Of a stretch of 64,000 nucleotides of DNA, positions 1-10,700 are shown piece after piece. The stretch's first letter is position 1; each line of letters opens with the position of its first letter. The stretch comes from Symsagittifera roscoffensis. Lineage: Eukaryota > Xenacoelomorpha > Acoela > Convolutidae. The notes beneath the pieces were generated by a model that saw only the letters and a list, made by a program, of their open reading frames with translations, was not told the origin of the DNA and ran no database searches. The stretch covers positions 90,681,845 through 90,745,844 of the forward strand of contig NC_087062.1 in the NCBI RefSeq assembly GCF_963678635.1. The letters run 5' to 3'. Made by a program: the position numbers and the translations under genes.

Positions 1-1471
1 TTGTTTTCATTTTTGTTCTGAAATGAAATATTTTTTTGAAATATTTTTACTGAAAGTATTATTTTCATTTCCTGGCGGAATTTTACTCGGGGGCTTTTGA
101 CTCGGGGGCTTTTGTCGCTCAGCCATTATTCTCATTTCCTTGCGGAAATTTATCTCTGGCCTCTCAAATTTTGTTGTCACTGTGGTCGGAGCCGTCTGTG
201 CTAACTGCATAGGAAACGGCTGTCTTTGTTTTATAATTGATATGGTTTTATGCAAATTTCATTGGCCTTTTTTTCAAGTTTCCGATCCAAATAGTATTTT
301 TTTTATTCAAACAATTACAAAATTTTTATTCAAAGTTTTTAAACTGACGTTTTTTGCTTTTTCACAATTGTGTATAACTTTCGCAGATTCTTGATTGAAC
401 TGAAAACTTGTTTCCTCGGTGAGTTTTCCTTATTCTTTTATAACCTTTATTAGGATTGATTATCTTCTTCCTGCAAATCACGCGAAGCTCCGCTTCAATT
501 CTGACAAAAAGCATCGGTATGCTTTTTGCATTTATTTCTAAATCTTGGTACATTTATTGTTCATAAAACTTAAATTAGGGAAGCTTTTATTCAATTACGC
601 TATTTTTTTTTGCTTATATATAGTAATTGAAAAATGTTCTTTGTCATTCAGACCAAAAAAAAACTGATTAAGATTCCTTTATCAGGTGTTTTCGACTTCA
701 AAATCAGTAAATACGCAAAATCAGGTACAACAATTATCTGTCAGATAAATTTGAGTAATATCAAATGACATTCTACTCAATCGTGGCTTTTTTTGAAATG
801 AGATATTGCAAAAAAGTTATTAAATTACTACAAAAAATTGATATATAAGAACGTTTTTTGTACTAATATAAAGTGGAGAGTTGTCGATGACAGAACAAAA
901 AAAATGACAAAAATCATTCGCATATGAAAACTAGACTTCTTTATTTCTAGACCGCTAAAAATACGAAAATAAATTTTCCAAGAAACTTTTCGAGAAACTT
1001 CTTAAGAAAAAATTTCTTCCTATGAAAAACCTGTTTTGAATACCATATTTCACATGCGCGCTCCAAATTTCATGCATGAATAAAAAATACTTTCACGTAT
1101 TGTCTTAGGAACAAAAGTTTTCCCACCTCATCTAAAACCACGCAAATTGGGGGAAAAAGATGAAAATGAAAACAAAACAAAAATTTTTTTGTATACTGTG
1201 ATCGGAATATTTTCTACTTTTAGCCGTTAATGGAAGGGTGATTTTGAAAACCAAGCTTACGGTCTGTTAACTCATTCCTGATCATCGTCATCATCATCAT
1301 CCTTTCTAATCAAAGATAACAACTTAGCAAGACAAGCAATCTCTTTAAAAATTCTCGAGCATCATTTTGCAAAAAGGTTTCTTGATAACTGTCATTTGCG
1401 AACTGTGCAAAATTAAGCAAGGCAGTCAGCTTCAAGCAAATAGGATAGGTTCCAACACAAAACATATTTTT
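1..1471. other. 3' flank of the DNALI1-like gene, no gene assigned
   Basis: AT-rich sequence downstream of the minus-strand dynein gene. I see no convincing gene, RNA or transposon end. A stop-free minus-strand stretch at 7-255 (basic, proline-rich, with a repeated KPPS motif) could be an exon of a neighbouring gene, but no homology or clear splice pair supports it. A short GAT/CAT triplet run lies near 1276-1297. Confidence 0.5.
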
Positions 1472-1477
1472 TTTATT
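1472..1477 (-). terminator. candidate polyadenylation signal of the DNALI1-like gene
   Basis: AATAAA on the minus strand, about 105 nt past the stop codon of exon 4 (1580-1582), followed by a GT-rich stretch. Position and sequence fit a polyA signal; usage is inferred. Confidence 0.55.
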
Positions 1478-1579
1478 GGGCACAACCAATATATTATTTG
1501 ACTTATGATAACGCATGTTACTACGTTGATGACATTAGTTCAAAAGTTCTAATTGCTTGCAGTTTTTTTCCTTAAAATT

Positions 1580-2017
1580 TTAGCTTATCTTTTTCGCAAC
1601 TTCTTCAGATTTGAGAGAGGGTACTCTGTTAGTGGACTCCTTGTTCGATGTTTTGTCGTCTTCATTGTCTTTTTCTTTTTCTTCAGTGGTATTATGCTGG
1701 CTCTTATCGTTATGACTCAGACCATGATCACTTATTCTCTTCGACTTCAATTCTGACGTCACTTCTGATTGGCTCTTATCGTTATGACTAAGACCTTGAT
1801 CACTTCTTTTCGACTTCAATTCTGACGTCACTTCTGATTTGCGAGCAGGTGAGCCGAATGTCACTGTGAGGGGATCGAGATTGTCGAATGCGACTATGAA
1901 ACTCTGTCGTAGCTTCATCATCTTGTCCCGATCCCATTTGTCCTGCACATCTCGACTCTTTTGCATGCGTTCAGTTCGTTTTTCCATCTGGTACACATCG
2001 CTCTTTGCGTTCTCAAT
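1580..2017 (-). CDS. DNALI1: axonemal dynein light chain p28 (DNALI1-like), exon 4 (C-terminal)
   Basis: Last coding exon, 145 codons plus TAA. It starts after the acceptor tttcaatatcag and continues exon 3 in phase 0. The first 40 residues are a charged coiled coil (IENAKSDVYQMEKRTERMQK onward) that aligns with the C-terminal coil of metazoan DNALI1, the light chain of single-headed inner-arm dyneins of motile axonemes. Beyond the usual end of the family the protein gains a hydrophilic tail of about 100 residues. The tail holds a near-perfect duplication of a 23-24-residue block beginning SEVTSELKSKR, encoded by a DNA tandem repeat at about 1700-1840. The tail ends acidic and lysine-rich. 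The exon is intact. Joined to the other exons the protein is about 370 aa, against roughly 260-280 in vertebrates; the excess is this tail. Confidence 0.85.
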   Translation of the reverse strand: MENAKSDVYQMEKRTERMQKSRDVQDKWDRDKMMKLRQSFIVAFDNLDPLTVTFGSPARKSEVTSELKSKRSDQGLSHNDKSQSEVTSELKSKRISDHGLSHNDKSQHNTTEEKEKDNEDDKTSNKESTNRVPSLKSEEVAKKIS

Positions 2018-2257
2018 CTGATATTGAAACAAAACTTAAAACAATACATTTACTAAAAACTATAGTTACTTTCGAGTATTTTCTGTACACACTACACTGC
2101 GTCCGTATTTAAGTTCATTTGAAATTTCAAATGTAGTTTGTTTTACTTTTTCTTTCTCAAAATTGTATGTAAGTTTGATCAAACCGACATTAACCAGAAT
2201 TAATTATTCTAAGAAATCCTAATTTACGTAAAGCTCTCAAAGTTTTGACAACTAGGT

Positions 2258-2705
2258 CCGAATTTTTTCGTAAAAAGAACTCACAGATTTTGCGTCTGAT
2301 CTCAAAATTTTTTAAAAATTTGATGACAATCAGGAACGTTTTTTGACAACCCGAATTTTTTTTTGTACAAAATCCGCACAGATTATGCGTTTGATCTCAA
2401 AAAAAATCAAATTTTGATGACAATTACGAACATTTTTTGGCAATCCGAATTTTTTCGTAGAAAGGCCTCACAGATTTTGCGTTTAATCTCAAAAAAAAAT
2501 TTAAACTTTGATGACAATCAGGAACGTTTTTGACAATCCGAATTTTTTCGTAAAAATGCCGCACAGATTTCGCGTCTGATCTCAAAAAATTTTAAAAGTT
2601 TGATGGCAATTAGGAACGTTTTTTGGCAATCCGAATTTTTTTCGTAGAAAGGCCGCACAGATTTCGCGTTTGATCTCAAAAAAATTTTTAATAAAATTTG
2701 ATGAC
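2258..2705. repeat. 93-bp tandem repeat, five copies, in intron 3
   Basis: Five diverged copies with starts (CCGAATTTTTT) at about 2258, 2351, 2445, 2538 and 2631. Each contains a GCACAGATTTYGCGTYTGATCTC-like core and a TTTGATGRCAAT segment. It lies inside intron 3 of the DNALI1-like gene. No coding potential is seen. Confidence 0.85.
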
Positions 2706-5266
2706 TATTTGTATTTCAGCAGGTCATATCAATTTTTCAAATGATAAATTGCTTTTTCAATGGAAAAAACTTTTTTAAATGTTAATGAGCTTCAATATTC
2801 GGTAAATGAATGAGAGACGCCTCTGATGTAGACATTGCACTTTAAAAAGGCAAACAGACAAATTGGAAACAATTTGCCTGGTAATTTAATAAATTAAGGC
2901 GGTGAACGAAGCTAATGAGATTCCCAGAAACTGATTGCCCCTAAATTGAACTAAAATAAAACTAACTGATATAGACAATGGTGATCAAATTTTCGGCTAA
3001 TGTTTATCGGGGGCTACTCGCATGGGCGATAGAAAGAAAGGACGAAGGGCCCATGTGCAAAAAACCGAAACCAAAAAAGTCAAAAATCAATAATTATAGT
3101 GAATCAATTACTGTTCAACAAACAATTTGCTTCTTTTATAACGAAATCCTTGAACTTTAAAATGTGATCCAATTCTGATTTTTATTTCTGCCCATTCGAT
3201 CCATCGCCTATGAGCGCATCCAATTTGTTTACTTTTAAAATCAGTGCATTGCTTTTGATTGAACAAACAAGCGCTTGCTTCGTTGCTTAATCGACTCTCA
3301 TGATTGCCTATTCAGTTTCTAAAGCAGACCCATGCCTATGTTATTTACCTCATATACCAAGAATATATATATTGCAGTGGTTGGACTGAGCAGAAAAACA
3401 TGAAATTAGTGAACTATCAAACTAACCAAATTTAACAAGACTGCTCGTATCAGGACGAAACTCTGAATGTTCCGACTGCCTATTAAGGTATACGGAGCAG
3501 TAATAACATTAAAAAAATTAAATGTAAATAAATAAAATGAAAATGTTTTATTTTTTAAATTTGAGATTTTGTGTGAAAATTATCCCATGACACGCGATAT
3601 TAAAAACAGAGTGTGAAAAAAATAGCTCCTAGTTACAAATCAAATATAGCAAATAAGCTTCCTTCAACCAATTTAGATTAAGAAAACATAGTGTGGTGTC
3701 AAAGTAAAGCCCTACGTCAAACTGTTTGATTAGTTTAAGCAGGTTTTGAGCAATCATTTTGGTTTAATGAAACATCCAACAATCTAATTGAAAATAAAAT
3801 ACTAAAGAGTCGATAAGAGCCTTTAGTAGTTTAGTAAGCCTCGTCTTAGCGTTTATAACTGAAATAAGTCAAATTTTCGATCTGATGTGTGCATCAACTG
3901 CAGGATTTTTTGGGTGTGATAGGTGTTAACATAAGGAGTTCACACAGCATGAATATCAGTGTTAAGTCATAAGAAAGGAGTTAAAATGTATGGGACTTAC
4001 ATTTTGAATTAGGTAGAAAAGTTTACGGTGTTAAATAAGCTGTTATTAAATTTTAGGACACCAAAAAGTTTGGTCACCGTTATATTTTTTCGATCTTGTC
4101 GACTGTCAAATCCATAATTCCTTCTTTTTTCAGTTTTTCTGCTCTTGGGCTACTGTTGAATTTTCTAGTGCTTGACAGGCGATTCAAGTTTGACGCAACA
4201 CAAGAGAAAGAAGAGTAACACTTATTACAGATTCTTTTTAGTTAAAAACCCATATTCGATAGTCTGCTTGGAACTTAAAAAAATATACATCAGTCAAGAT
4301 GAAATGACCCTGTAATCATAATGTGAAAAAAAATTGTAGCTGAGACTTCTTGGCAATAACCTTTGACTCTGGAGATGCCAGTTTGCTTTTTCAATGTTTT
4401 TTTGATGGCGTGAAACATTCATTTTTTAAAGAATTGTTTTATATCATGACATTATAGAAGAAACTAAGTAAGAAAGCGCGCTCAAAAACCCTGTTACTTT
4501 TCTGAAATTTATCACACCATCGGAGAAACTTAACAAAAATGAAAACTATACTTTTGTTAAGATAAACAATATGAACACGACCTTCAGAATAAAAAAAAAC
4601 AGTAAGCAGTTTAAATTTAACTTTGATTACTTACTCAAAATGAAATAAGTGTCATTTCTGCCGACTGATTGAGGACTTTTTTTCGAACTTCAAACATTCG
4701 AAGTTTCAATAGTTCCCTTAAAACCAAGAGTTTTATGCTTTTAATTTTGTCCACTTGAGTATGTTTTTGAGTTTTATGCTTTTAATTTTGTCCATTTGAG
4801 TATGTTTTCGACTTTTGCGAATCTTGATGTTTTTGTGGTAGCTTGTTTTAGTTCGTGATATTACGATGAAATCATGATGGGTGGGCGTCGCAGTCGAAGT
4901 TTTGGCCTTTTTCCTGTCCAACATGAACAAGTGAACAGATTGGTATGAACACACCTTTTTTTTACGAGCAAATTGGTCTATGAACAATTTATCCAGAATG
5001 ATATTTTGTAATTTTACGAAGGGGATGGGAAACTGGAAAAGAGCCGATATTCTGAACGAAAAGTTAAAAAAGACGTTTTAAAGAACTTTTGGAAAGTTTT
5101 GACCAAAACATGGCATTTTTTGTCACCCCTCCGTTGACAACTAGCAATTTTTGGCGCCATCAGCTGCTTGAAAAAAGCTTACGGTCGGTCAGTAAAAAAT
5201 GGAGTTTATGAAATTGTACCAAAGGAGGGACCCTGAGGGAGATATCATTGGAGAAAAAGCACGTAC
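2706..5266. other. remainder of intron 3 of the DNALI1-like gene
   Basis: Non-coding intronic DNA. It contains a HINE fragment (3433-3690), a direct duplication of a 30-bp AT-rich segment (about 4727-4805), and one end of a MITE with the TIR GAAACTGGAAAAGAGCC near 5025-5046. The open frames here are short and lack family signatures. Confidence 0.6.
3433..3690 (-). mobile_element. HINE-like (non-autonomous Helentron) 3' half
   Basis: Begins on the plus strand with AACAAGACTGCTCGTATCAG, a hairpin remnant and the subterminal motif AATGTTCCGACTGCC. These are shared with at least six other copies in the window. Only the hairpin-bearing half is recognisable; the opposite end (GTTCCGACTTTCG) is absent nearby, so the copy is truncated. 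Confidence 0.55.
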
Positions 5267-5482
5267 CTGCTGTTTGAGTGACTCTATCTGTGCCTTGAGT
5301 TTATCCCTTTTTGCCCTCTGTTTGGGCAAGTGCATAGTCTTCTCTATAAAATGCGCCCTACCGAATGAGACGCTGTTGGAGAACAGAGCACCGTACGCCT
5401 CCAGTGTCATGTTGACTTCGTTGCGGATGCGCAGAAGCATTTTCCCCCAAAGAAGGTTCTCAGTTGACACTTGACGCAACAG
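5267..5482 (-). CDS. DNALI1: axonemal dynein light chain p28 (DNALI1-like), exon 3
   Basis: Internal exon of exactly 72 codons, phase 0 at both ends. It is bounded by the acceptor ttgattttcag before CTGTTGCGT and the strong donor CAG|GTACGT. It encodes the most conserved part of the family: LLRQVSTENLLWGKMLLRIR followed by NEVNMTLEAYGALFSNSVSF. This lines up with the DNALI1 segment LLLLRVRDEIRMTIAAY...SSVAFGM, and runs into a lysine-rich coiled coil ending ...KAQIESLKQQ. The exon abuts the 23.6-kb intron 2, whose size is due almost entirely to element 1, which begins only 190 bp upstream in the transcribed sense. Confidence 0.92.
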
Positions 5483-5671
5483 CTGAAAATCAATTTTAGC
5501 TCAAAATCACTGTTCTGCTGAAAAATAATTTGGCCGAATCAAACATCGGTTTTAAGCTGTAACGAGTAGTTAAAAACTTTGTTCATAGTAGTATGAACAA
5601 ACGTTAAAATTGAAAACTTCACAGGGTGAGTTAAAAGGAAAAATAGCCTTCAATTTAAGCTGAAAACCAAC

Positions 5672-6079
5672 TGAAACCTGATCTAAACTATATTTTATGA
5701 TTGGATAAATTAAATGTTTTACCAATGTAAAGTATTTAATATTAACCAATCATGATCCATCTAACTAACAACCCACTTATTTGTAAGTGCTGAAGTTACT
5801 TGTAATTTCAGCACCAGAGAGATTTGAATTTAACTTAGAAATTAGTTGGACTCTCCCGAGCACTTCAGCAGCCGCAATAAACCAGTATACCCTAGATCTA
5901 TTGAGCCTAGCAGAGACTAGTTAAACAACCTGAGACTAGATAGTATAAGAGTAAGATTAGGATCGGTATTAGACTAAGAAGTTGCACGAATCTATCCGGC
6001 CGAAAATAAGATAGCGTGACGAGCAGACGGTGTACCCTATCCGAAATTACTCTATGAGTTACACTTCGGTCATAACTCA
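5672..6079 (+). repeat. 5' LTR of element 1
   Basis: 408 bp, TGAAACC...TAACTCA. It contains inverted CCAAT boxes (ATGATTGG at 5697-5704 and CCAATCAT at 5746-5753, a plausible U3 enhancer pair), an AATAAA at 5876-5881 that could serve polyadenylation, and a terminal inverted heptamer (TGAGTTA ... TAACTCA) in the last 25 bp. A GTAAGTG motif at about 5783 is a possible splice donor. No clear TATA box is visible. Confidence 0.95.
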
Positions 6080-6081
6080 TC

Positions 6082-6099
6082 TGGTGCGACCATAAGTCT
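6082..6099 (+). promoter_or_regulatory. primer-binding site of element 1
   Basis: TGGTGCGACCATAAGTCT starts two bases after the 5' LTR. TGG complements the universal tRNA CCA end. The same sequence follows the 5' LTR of element 2, and element 3 has it with one change. I could not assign the tRNA: the bases further 3' do not keep a paired T-stem, so probably only about 18 nt anneal. Confidence 0.75.
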
Positions 6100-6167
6100 C
6101 GAACAAGACCTTACTAGATTAGAATTAACCAAAATTAGATTAGAAATTAGACAAAAACATTTAAAAA

Positions 6168-6401
6168 ATGTTATACGACAATAATTTAATTGAAATGTCT
6201 CTCCGACTCAATAGATCAGAGCCAATATTCCGAACCATAATAGAACTACCCGGAATTGGAAGAAGACCTCGAACCAAAGACGACATACGACAAAGTAGAA
6301 ACTTGCCGTATAGTTATATGATAGTTCGGCAAAAGCCAGAACAAACTTTTATATTTCGAATACTACTTGCAATGAATTTAGATTTCCATTTGCAAACATA
6401 A
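6168..6401 (+). CDS. 77-aa basic protein of unknown function, first ORF after the LTR
   Basis: Opens with ATG soon after the primer-binding site and ends before a conserved TTTCAG|GCGCT motif. Element 2 has a full-length counterpart (52645-52878) of identical length that differs at about 8 of 77 residues; element 3 has a broken one. The protein is basic, with an LPGIGRRPRT segment and a C-terminal FIFRILLAMNLDFHLQT stretch. No domain is recognised. Conserved length in two copies favours a real protein, but a young family could keep such a frame by chance; a dN/dS test on more copies would decide. It could also act as an upstream ORF controlling the downstream genes. Confidence 0.5.
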   Translation: MLYDNNLIEMSLRLNRSEPIFRTIIELPGIGRRPRTKDDIRQSRNLPYSYMIVRQKPEQTFIFRILLAMNLDFHLQT

Positions 6402-7334
6402 AACCTTGAAGTTAATCTTCAAAATCATTTCAGGCGCTAAACAAAATTAATATTATACAATAACGATTGATAAAAAGATCTAAGATCGTTTTCCTAAAAC
6501 TCTGCAGTATTATACAAAACATGTTTGAAAAATATTTATTGGAAAATAAAAATAAAAATTAGTAGCATGACAATAAATGGTTAGTAATCATAAATCATCT
6601 TGTTGTTCCAGCTTCATCACCTAAAACATAACAGCAATCATCAACTCACTAATATCATCAAAACACTAAATCTTTCCTTTACACACATTTAAAACTTTAT
6701 TAAAACTTAAAGTCACTTAATTTTTAAAACCAGATCATCAAGGCTTATCCTTGGATCTTAAATCACTTTCTACTTAATTAAATTTTAAATTTGATCATCA
6801 AGGCTTATCCTTGGATCAAACAGAACAACTTTGTTCTCCCCCACCCACTTAATTAGTGTCTAACGACCTCAAACGTCGATTCACTACCCAACCCTTTCTA
6901 AAAACCCAGGACTAATAGAAATTTTTAAAACAAAACTAATCATTCAAATTAGGATAAACAGTGAAGAACTTCGGTTATTCATCCTTCACTTGACCCCCCC
7001 TCTTACCAGGCCCAAGATAAATCTTAGACTTAGTAAGTTTAAAATAGTATCTAACGAACTACTCGCGTTCTAATTATACCTGAACCTTGTGGATCGATTT
7101 ACTATTCTCCAACCCTTGAACACAATCACTACCCCTAAGTAAGATTAAGTAAGTTAACACCTTAGCTTATACTAGTCACGAGAAAGTAAAAATCATTCTT
7201 CGGAATCGATATACTTTTCTCTCCAACCCTGAACAAATAGACCCAGGTTAAGCTAACCAAAAAATCGTAAGAACTAACAGTTTAAGAAAATAGAAATCAT
7301 TTAACAACTTTTTGCATCCGTCATTCTAAACCTT
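6402..7334 (+). promoter_or_regulatory. long structured leader of element 1
   Basis: About 930 nt with no conserved long frame, but clearly conserved sequence in all three copies. It holds a possible splice acceptor (TTTCAG|GCGCT near 6434), a pair of identical hairpins (6733-6817), modules of the type TCTAACGA...CGATT.ACTA..CCAACCCT repeated three times (about 6856, 7051 and 7207), a hairpin with stem GTGAAG/CTTCAC (about 6962-6990) and GTAAGTT donor-like motifs near 7027 and 7149. This is the expected place for packaging signals, splice donors and internal ribosome entry. The roles are inferred. Confidence 0.5.
6733..6817 (+). promoter_or_regulatory. tandem pair of conserved stem-loops (candidate packaging signal)
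   Basis: Two identical 25-nt hairpins at 6733-6757 and 6793-6817: outer GATC/GATC arms, inner stem CAAGG/CCTTG, loop CTTAT. The pair recurs in element 2 (52235-52259, 52295-52319) and element 3 (58122-58145, 58198-58222) at similar 60-76 nt spacing. Confidence 0.55.
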
Positions 7335-7694
7335 ATGTCATTTAAAAACCTAGGAAATAAACAAACAATCATTTTACACAATTGTGAAATAGATAACAAA
7401 AAATACGACCTTGTAATCACACCTCATACACAAACAGTTGGATACATTCGCACAAAACGACAAACACTAAAAAGAAAAATAATAACTAAACAAAGACAAA
7501 TAACACGAAAAAGATTTTCAAAAAATCGAAACGCATTTTCAGAATCAGAAACCAACAGTTTAGACGAACTTTACAAATTAAAAGAATCAATAGATAAAAA
7601 TTACCCACAACACGATCAATTATATTTTTCTGACTCAGAAACAACTTCAAATTCATCACAAAGAGGAAAAAGAAGAATAAAAAAAACAGTATAA
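7335..7694 (+). CDS. basic arginine/lysine-rich accessory protein, C-terminally truncated in this copy
   Basis: 119 aa starting MSFKNLGNKQ. It has an N-terminal compact part (LHNCEIDNKKYDLVITPHTQ), then a strongly basic segment (RTKRQTLKRKIITKQRQITR) and an acidic, serine-rich end. The basic stretch resembles the arginine-rich RNA-binding motifs of retroviral regulators such as Rev or Tat in composition only; no homology is claimed. In element 2 the same protein is 155 aa and overlaps the gag start. Here one extra A in the A-run near 7678-7686 shifts the frame and removes the last 36 or so residues. Element 3 has a version ended early by TGA. Nuclear localisation or RNA binding is an inference from charge. 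Confidence 0.65.
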   Translation: MSFKNLGNKQTIILHNCEIDNKKYDLVITPHTQTVGYIRTKRQTLKRKIITKQRQITRKRFSKNRNAFSESETNSLDELYKLKESIDKNYPQHDQLYFSDSETTSNSSQRGKRRIKKTV

Positions 7695-7777
7695 ACACAA
7701 ACCAGTACATCTATACAATTGGAATCAACCAATTCGACACATTAATAATTACATATTAACAGTCATCGAACGGAAAA

Positions 7778-10700
7778 ATGAGTTCAACACACACCCCAGG
7801 TGACGAAACTCCAGATGACGATGAAATCTTTCCTTTTATAGTAGACGCAGATACTGATAGAGGACAACACATATTTTGTCAAAATTTACTCGTAAATTTA
7901 TTTGAACCCGGAATCAGTCCATGTAAAACAGAGTTCCCCGATGTAAAAATCAAAAGACAAATCATAGATCACTATCTAAAAGATATATGCAACATAACAC
8001 AACAGTATGGAATCTACTCCATAGAATTCACTTCCCCAAACCATAATAATAGAACATATACTATTCAAACAGACGATCTTGATTTAGAATTTTCAAAAGT
8101 TTTTTCAGAATATATAAAAAGCATCCAATACCATAACTCACAAAGAGCAAACTCCATTTTCACTAATGAAGTTTTCGCAATAATATATAGTTATATTTCG
8201 ATATTAGAAAACGAAATCCCATTAACAAATGTCTCACCGACAGAAACATCTAAACATTTGAAAGTACGACATGAAATTACACTACTCTCTAGTTATTTAA
8301 ACATCATTAAAGAAAATTTCACGAAAGATGACGTTTCACAACATACCAAACACGATCTACAAAAAATTTTGGCATGGTTCATAATAGATTATTTCACACA
8401 CAATATTGATTTAATTGCACAAGCAAGAAAAAATTTTAGACCCCAAAATTCGAACGATGATACCGCTATCACAGAACAATCAGATTATGTTTGGGACCCC
8501 GAATGGTCTCATCCCGCATTTATAAGCTTTCCACAATCAATCTCAAGTCAAGCAATAGGTACAATATCTTACATAAGAGATTATGTCAGAGTAATACCAT
8601 TAACAATTGATGCAACACCATTAAACTATAATACATTTTTGCCCGATACACAAAATAATAGTTTAAACTCTACAGTTATACACAATGAAAACCTCAATGG
8701 AACTAGGAATCTTACTCAACAAGATATCCAGACACCATCACACTTCATAAATGAAGAAATTGTACACACAACAACTACACAACAAAGTATTTCACCAATA
8801 CGCCCAAATTTAACAACACCAAGAAATACAAATCCTTCACAAACACAGGTAACCTTACAATCAACCGTTAAACCTTCGGTTGCCCCTAAATATTCACATA
8901 TGGATTACCAAACATTCAGACCCATGACCATACCATCAAAAACACGCAAAACATTCACTAGAAACAACTTTGCAGACCATAATTATAATTATACACATCC
9001 ATCAAAAACAAATTATCAACCACAAAGGAATTTTAATCAATATACAAAACCTCGAAACTGGGATAACCCAACGGCCCAATATAATTCCAAAAATTTTCAA
9101 CCAAATCCTCCACAGGATCACAGTGAAAATTACCCATTTTTTCAACAAAATAAAAATAAAAAACAGACATCTTATCAAATGGATTATTTATCCTCAGATG
9201 ACGATTTCTTACAACCAGATATATTTGCACCAAATACTCAAGAATATCGTAGACAAGGAATACAGAAAACACGTACAAATCATAGGAATTTTTCTCCACA
9301 ACCGATAGATGCACAACATCAACAACCAATTCAACAACAAAATCCAATTAATACACAATCTTTTCAACCAATTCAACAACAAAATCCAATGACTGCACAC
9401 TCGTATCAAGCATCACAAATGCAAAATGAAATACCACTCCCATATTATCTTCAACAACATGAAATAACAAGAAACCAACTTTCAAATTTTTCTCAAATGC
9501 CAAATGCAGCAGAATCATTACAAATGACAATGAATCCATACCTAATGGGTGGATCATCAATAACATCAAACAAACCTTTAATGGTTTTCACAGGAACAGA
9601 CCCTGAATACTCTGTAGAAGATTACTTAAATGCAGTAACAGCAAACCTGATTTTAAACATAGGACCTGAACCAATTAATACGCCACTACATCAAAACTGG
9701 ATACATCGACGCACAGCGTTGATACAAACAACCTTAGATGGCGCAGCCCAAAAATGGTTTTCAGTACTACCTCTAGAAATAAAATCAAACTGGAAAAGAT
9801 TTACACAAGAATTTTCAAAAATGTTTGACTCTGAAAGAAACAAACAACAACAAAGAGTTTTATGTAATGAAATTCGCAGATTACCAAACGAAACCATCAA
9901 GCAAATAGCAGTACGAATCGAAACACTAGTTCGAAAAGCATATTCACTAAATACACATGACTATAAAAACACAAAGATGACAGAAATCTTAATGATGACC
10001 TTAACACCACAATTAAGGAAAATAGCAATAAAAAAGAGAGCATCCCATCCTTCTTCAATTCGAGAACCCGATTTAGATTTTCGAAAACTAGTAGACAAAC
10101 TAGAACAAGCAGAAATCACGATGAAACTAGAAGAAACGGAAAATCTGAAATTACAATACGTTAACAAAATTGAAACGACTCCCACTAATATTAATAATAT
10201 ACAGGAATCAGAAACAGACCTCGTTGAAAAAATCACTGAAATACTCAATATTTACGAAAAGAACCCGAACTTTAAAGGCAAACCATCTTTCAAAAAATGG
10301 TGTAATTATTGCCGCCGATACGGACATAGTATTTCCGAATGTAAACAAAAGCAGCAAGATAGTCAAAATAAACCTCAAAAATACAAAGAACCAAATAAAT
10401 CATTCTATCAATACATGAAAAAAGATCAAAATTTACCGAACAAAACAGTTCACAGCAACAACAGCTCAGGAAAACCACTCCCGAACAATACAAATTATAC
10501 AAGAAATCAATCCCCATATAACTCAAGTTACAGAGGAAGATCACCAGAACGAAGAAACACGTATAATTCATCACAAAATCACTACAATAGACCAAATAGT
10601 AGAAATAACTACTCCAGATCAAATTCAAATACACAACGATTTGTTTCTAGATCTAATTCCCAATCAAGAAATAACTACTATCCAAACAACCAATCACGAA

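Noticed and set aside
7..255. Minus-strand open stretch with proline/lysine repeats, possible exon of a neighbouring gene
   Set aside because: A possible acceptor (AAGACAG near 216) exists but no clear donor, no homology and no partner exons in the window.
9033..9900. Several antisense open frames across gag, also mirrored in element 2
   Set aside because: They follow from the sense codon bias (few TTA/CTA/TCA in frame), and none has a domain.
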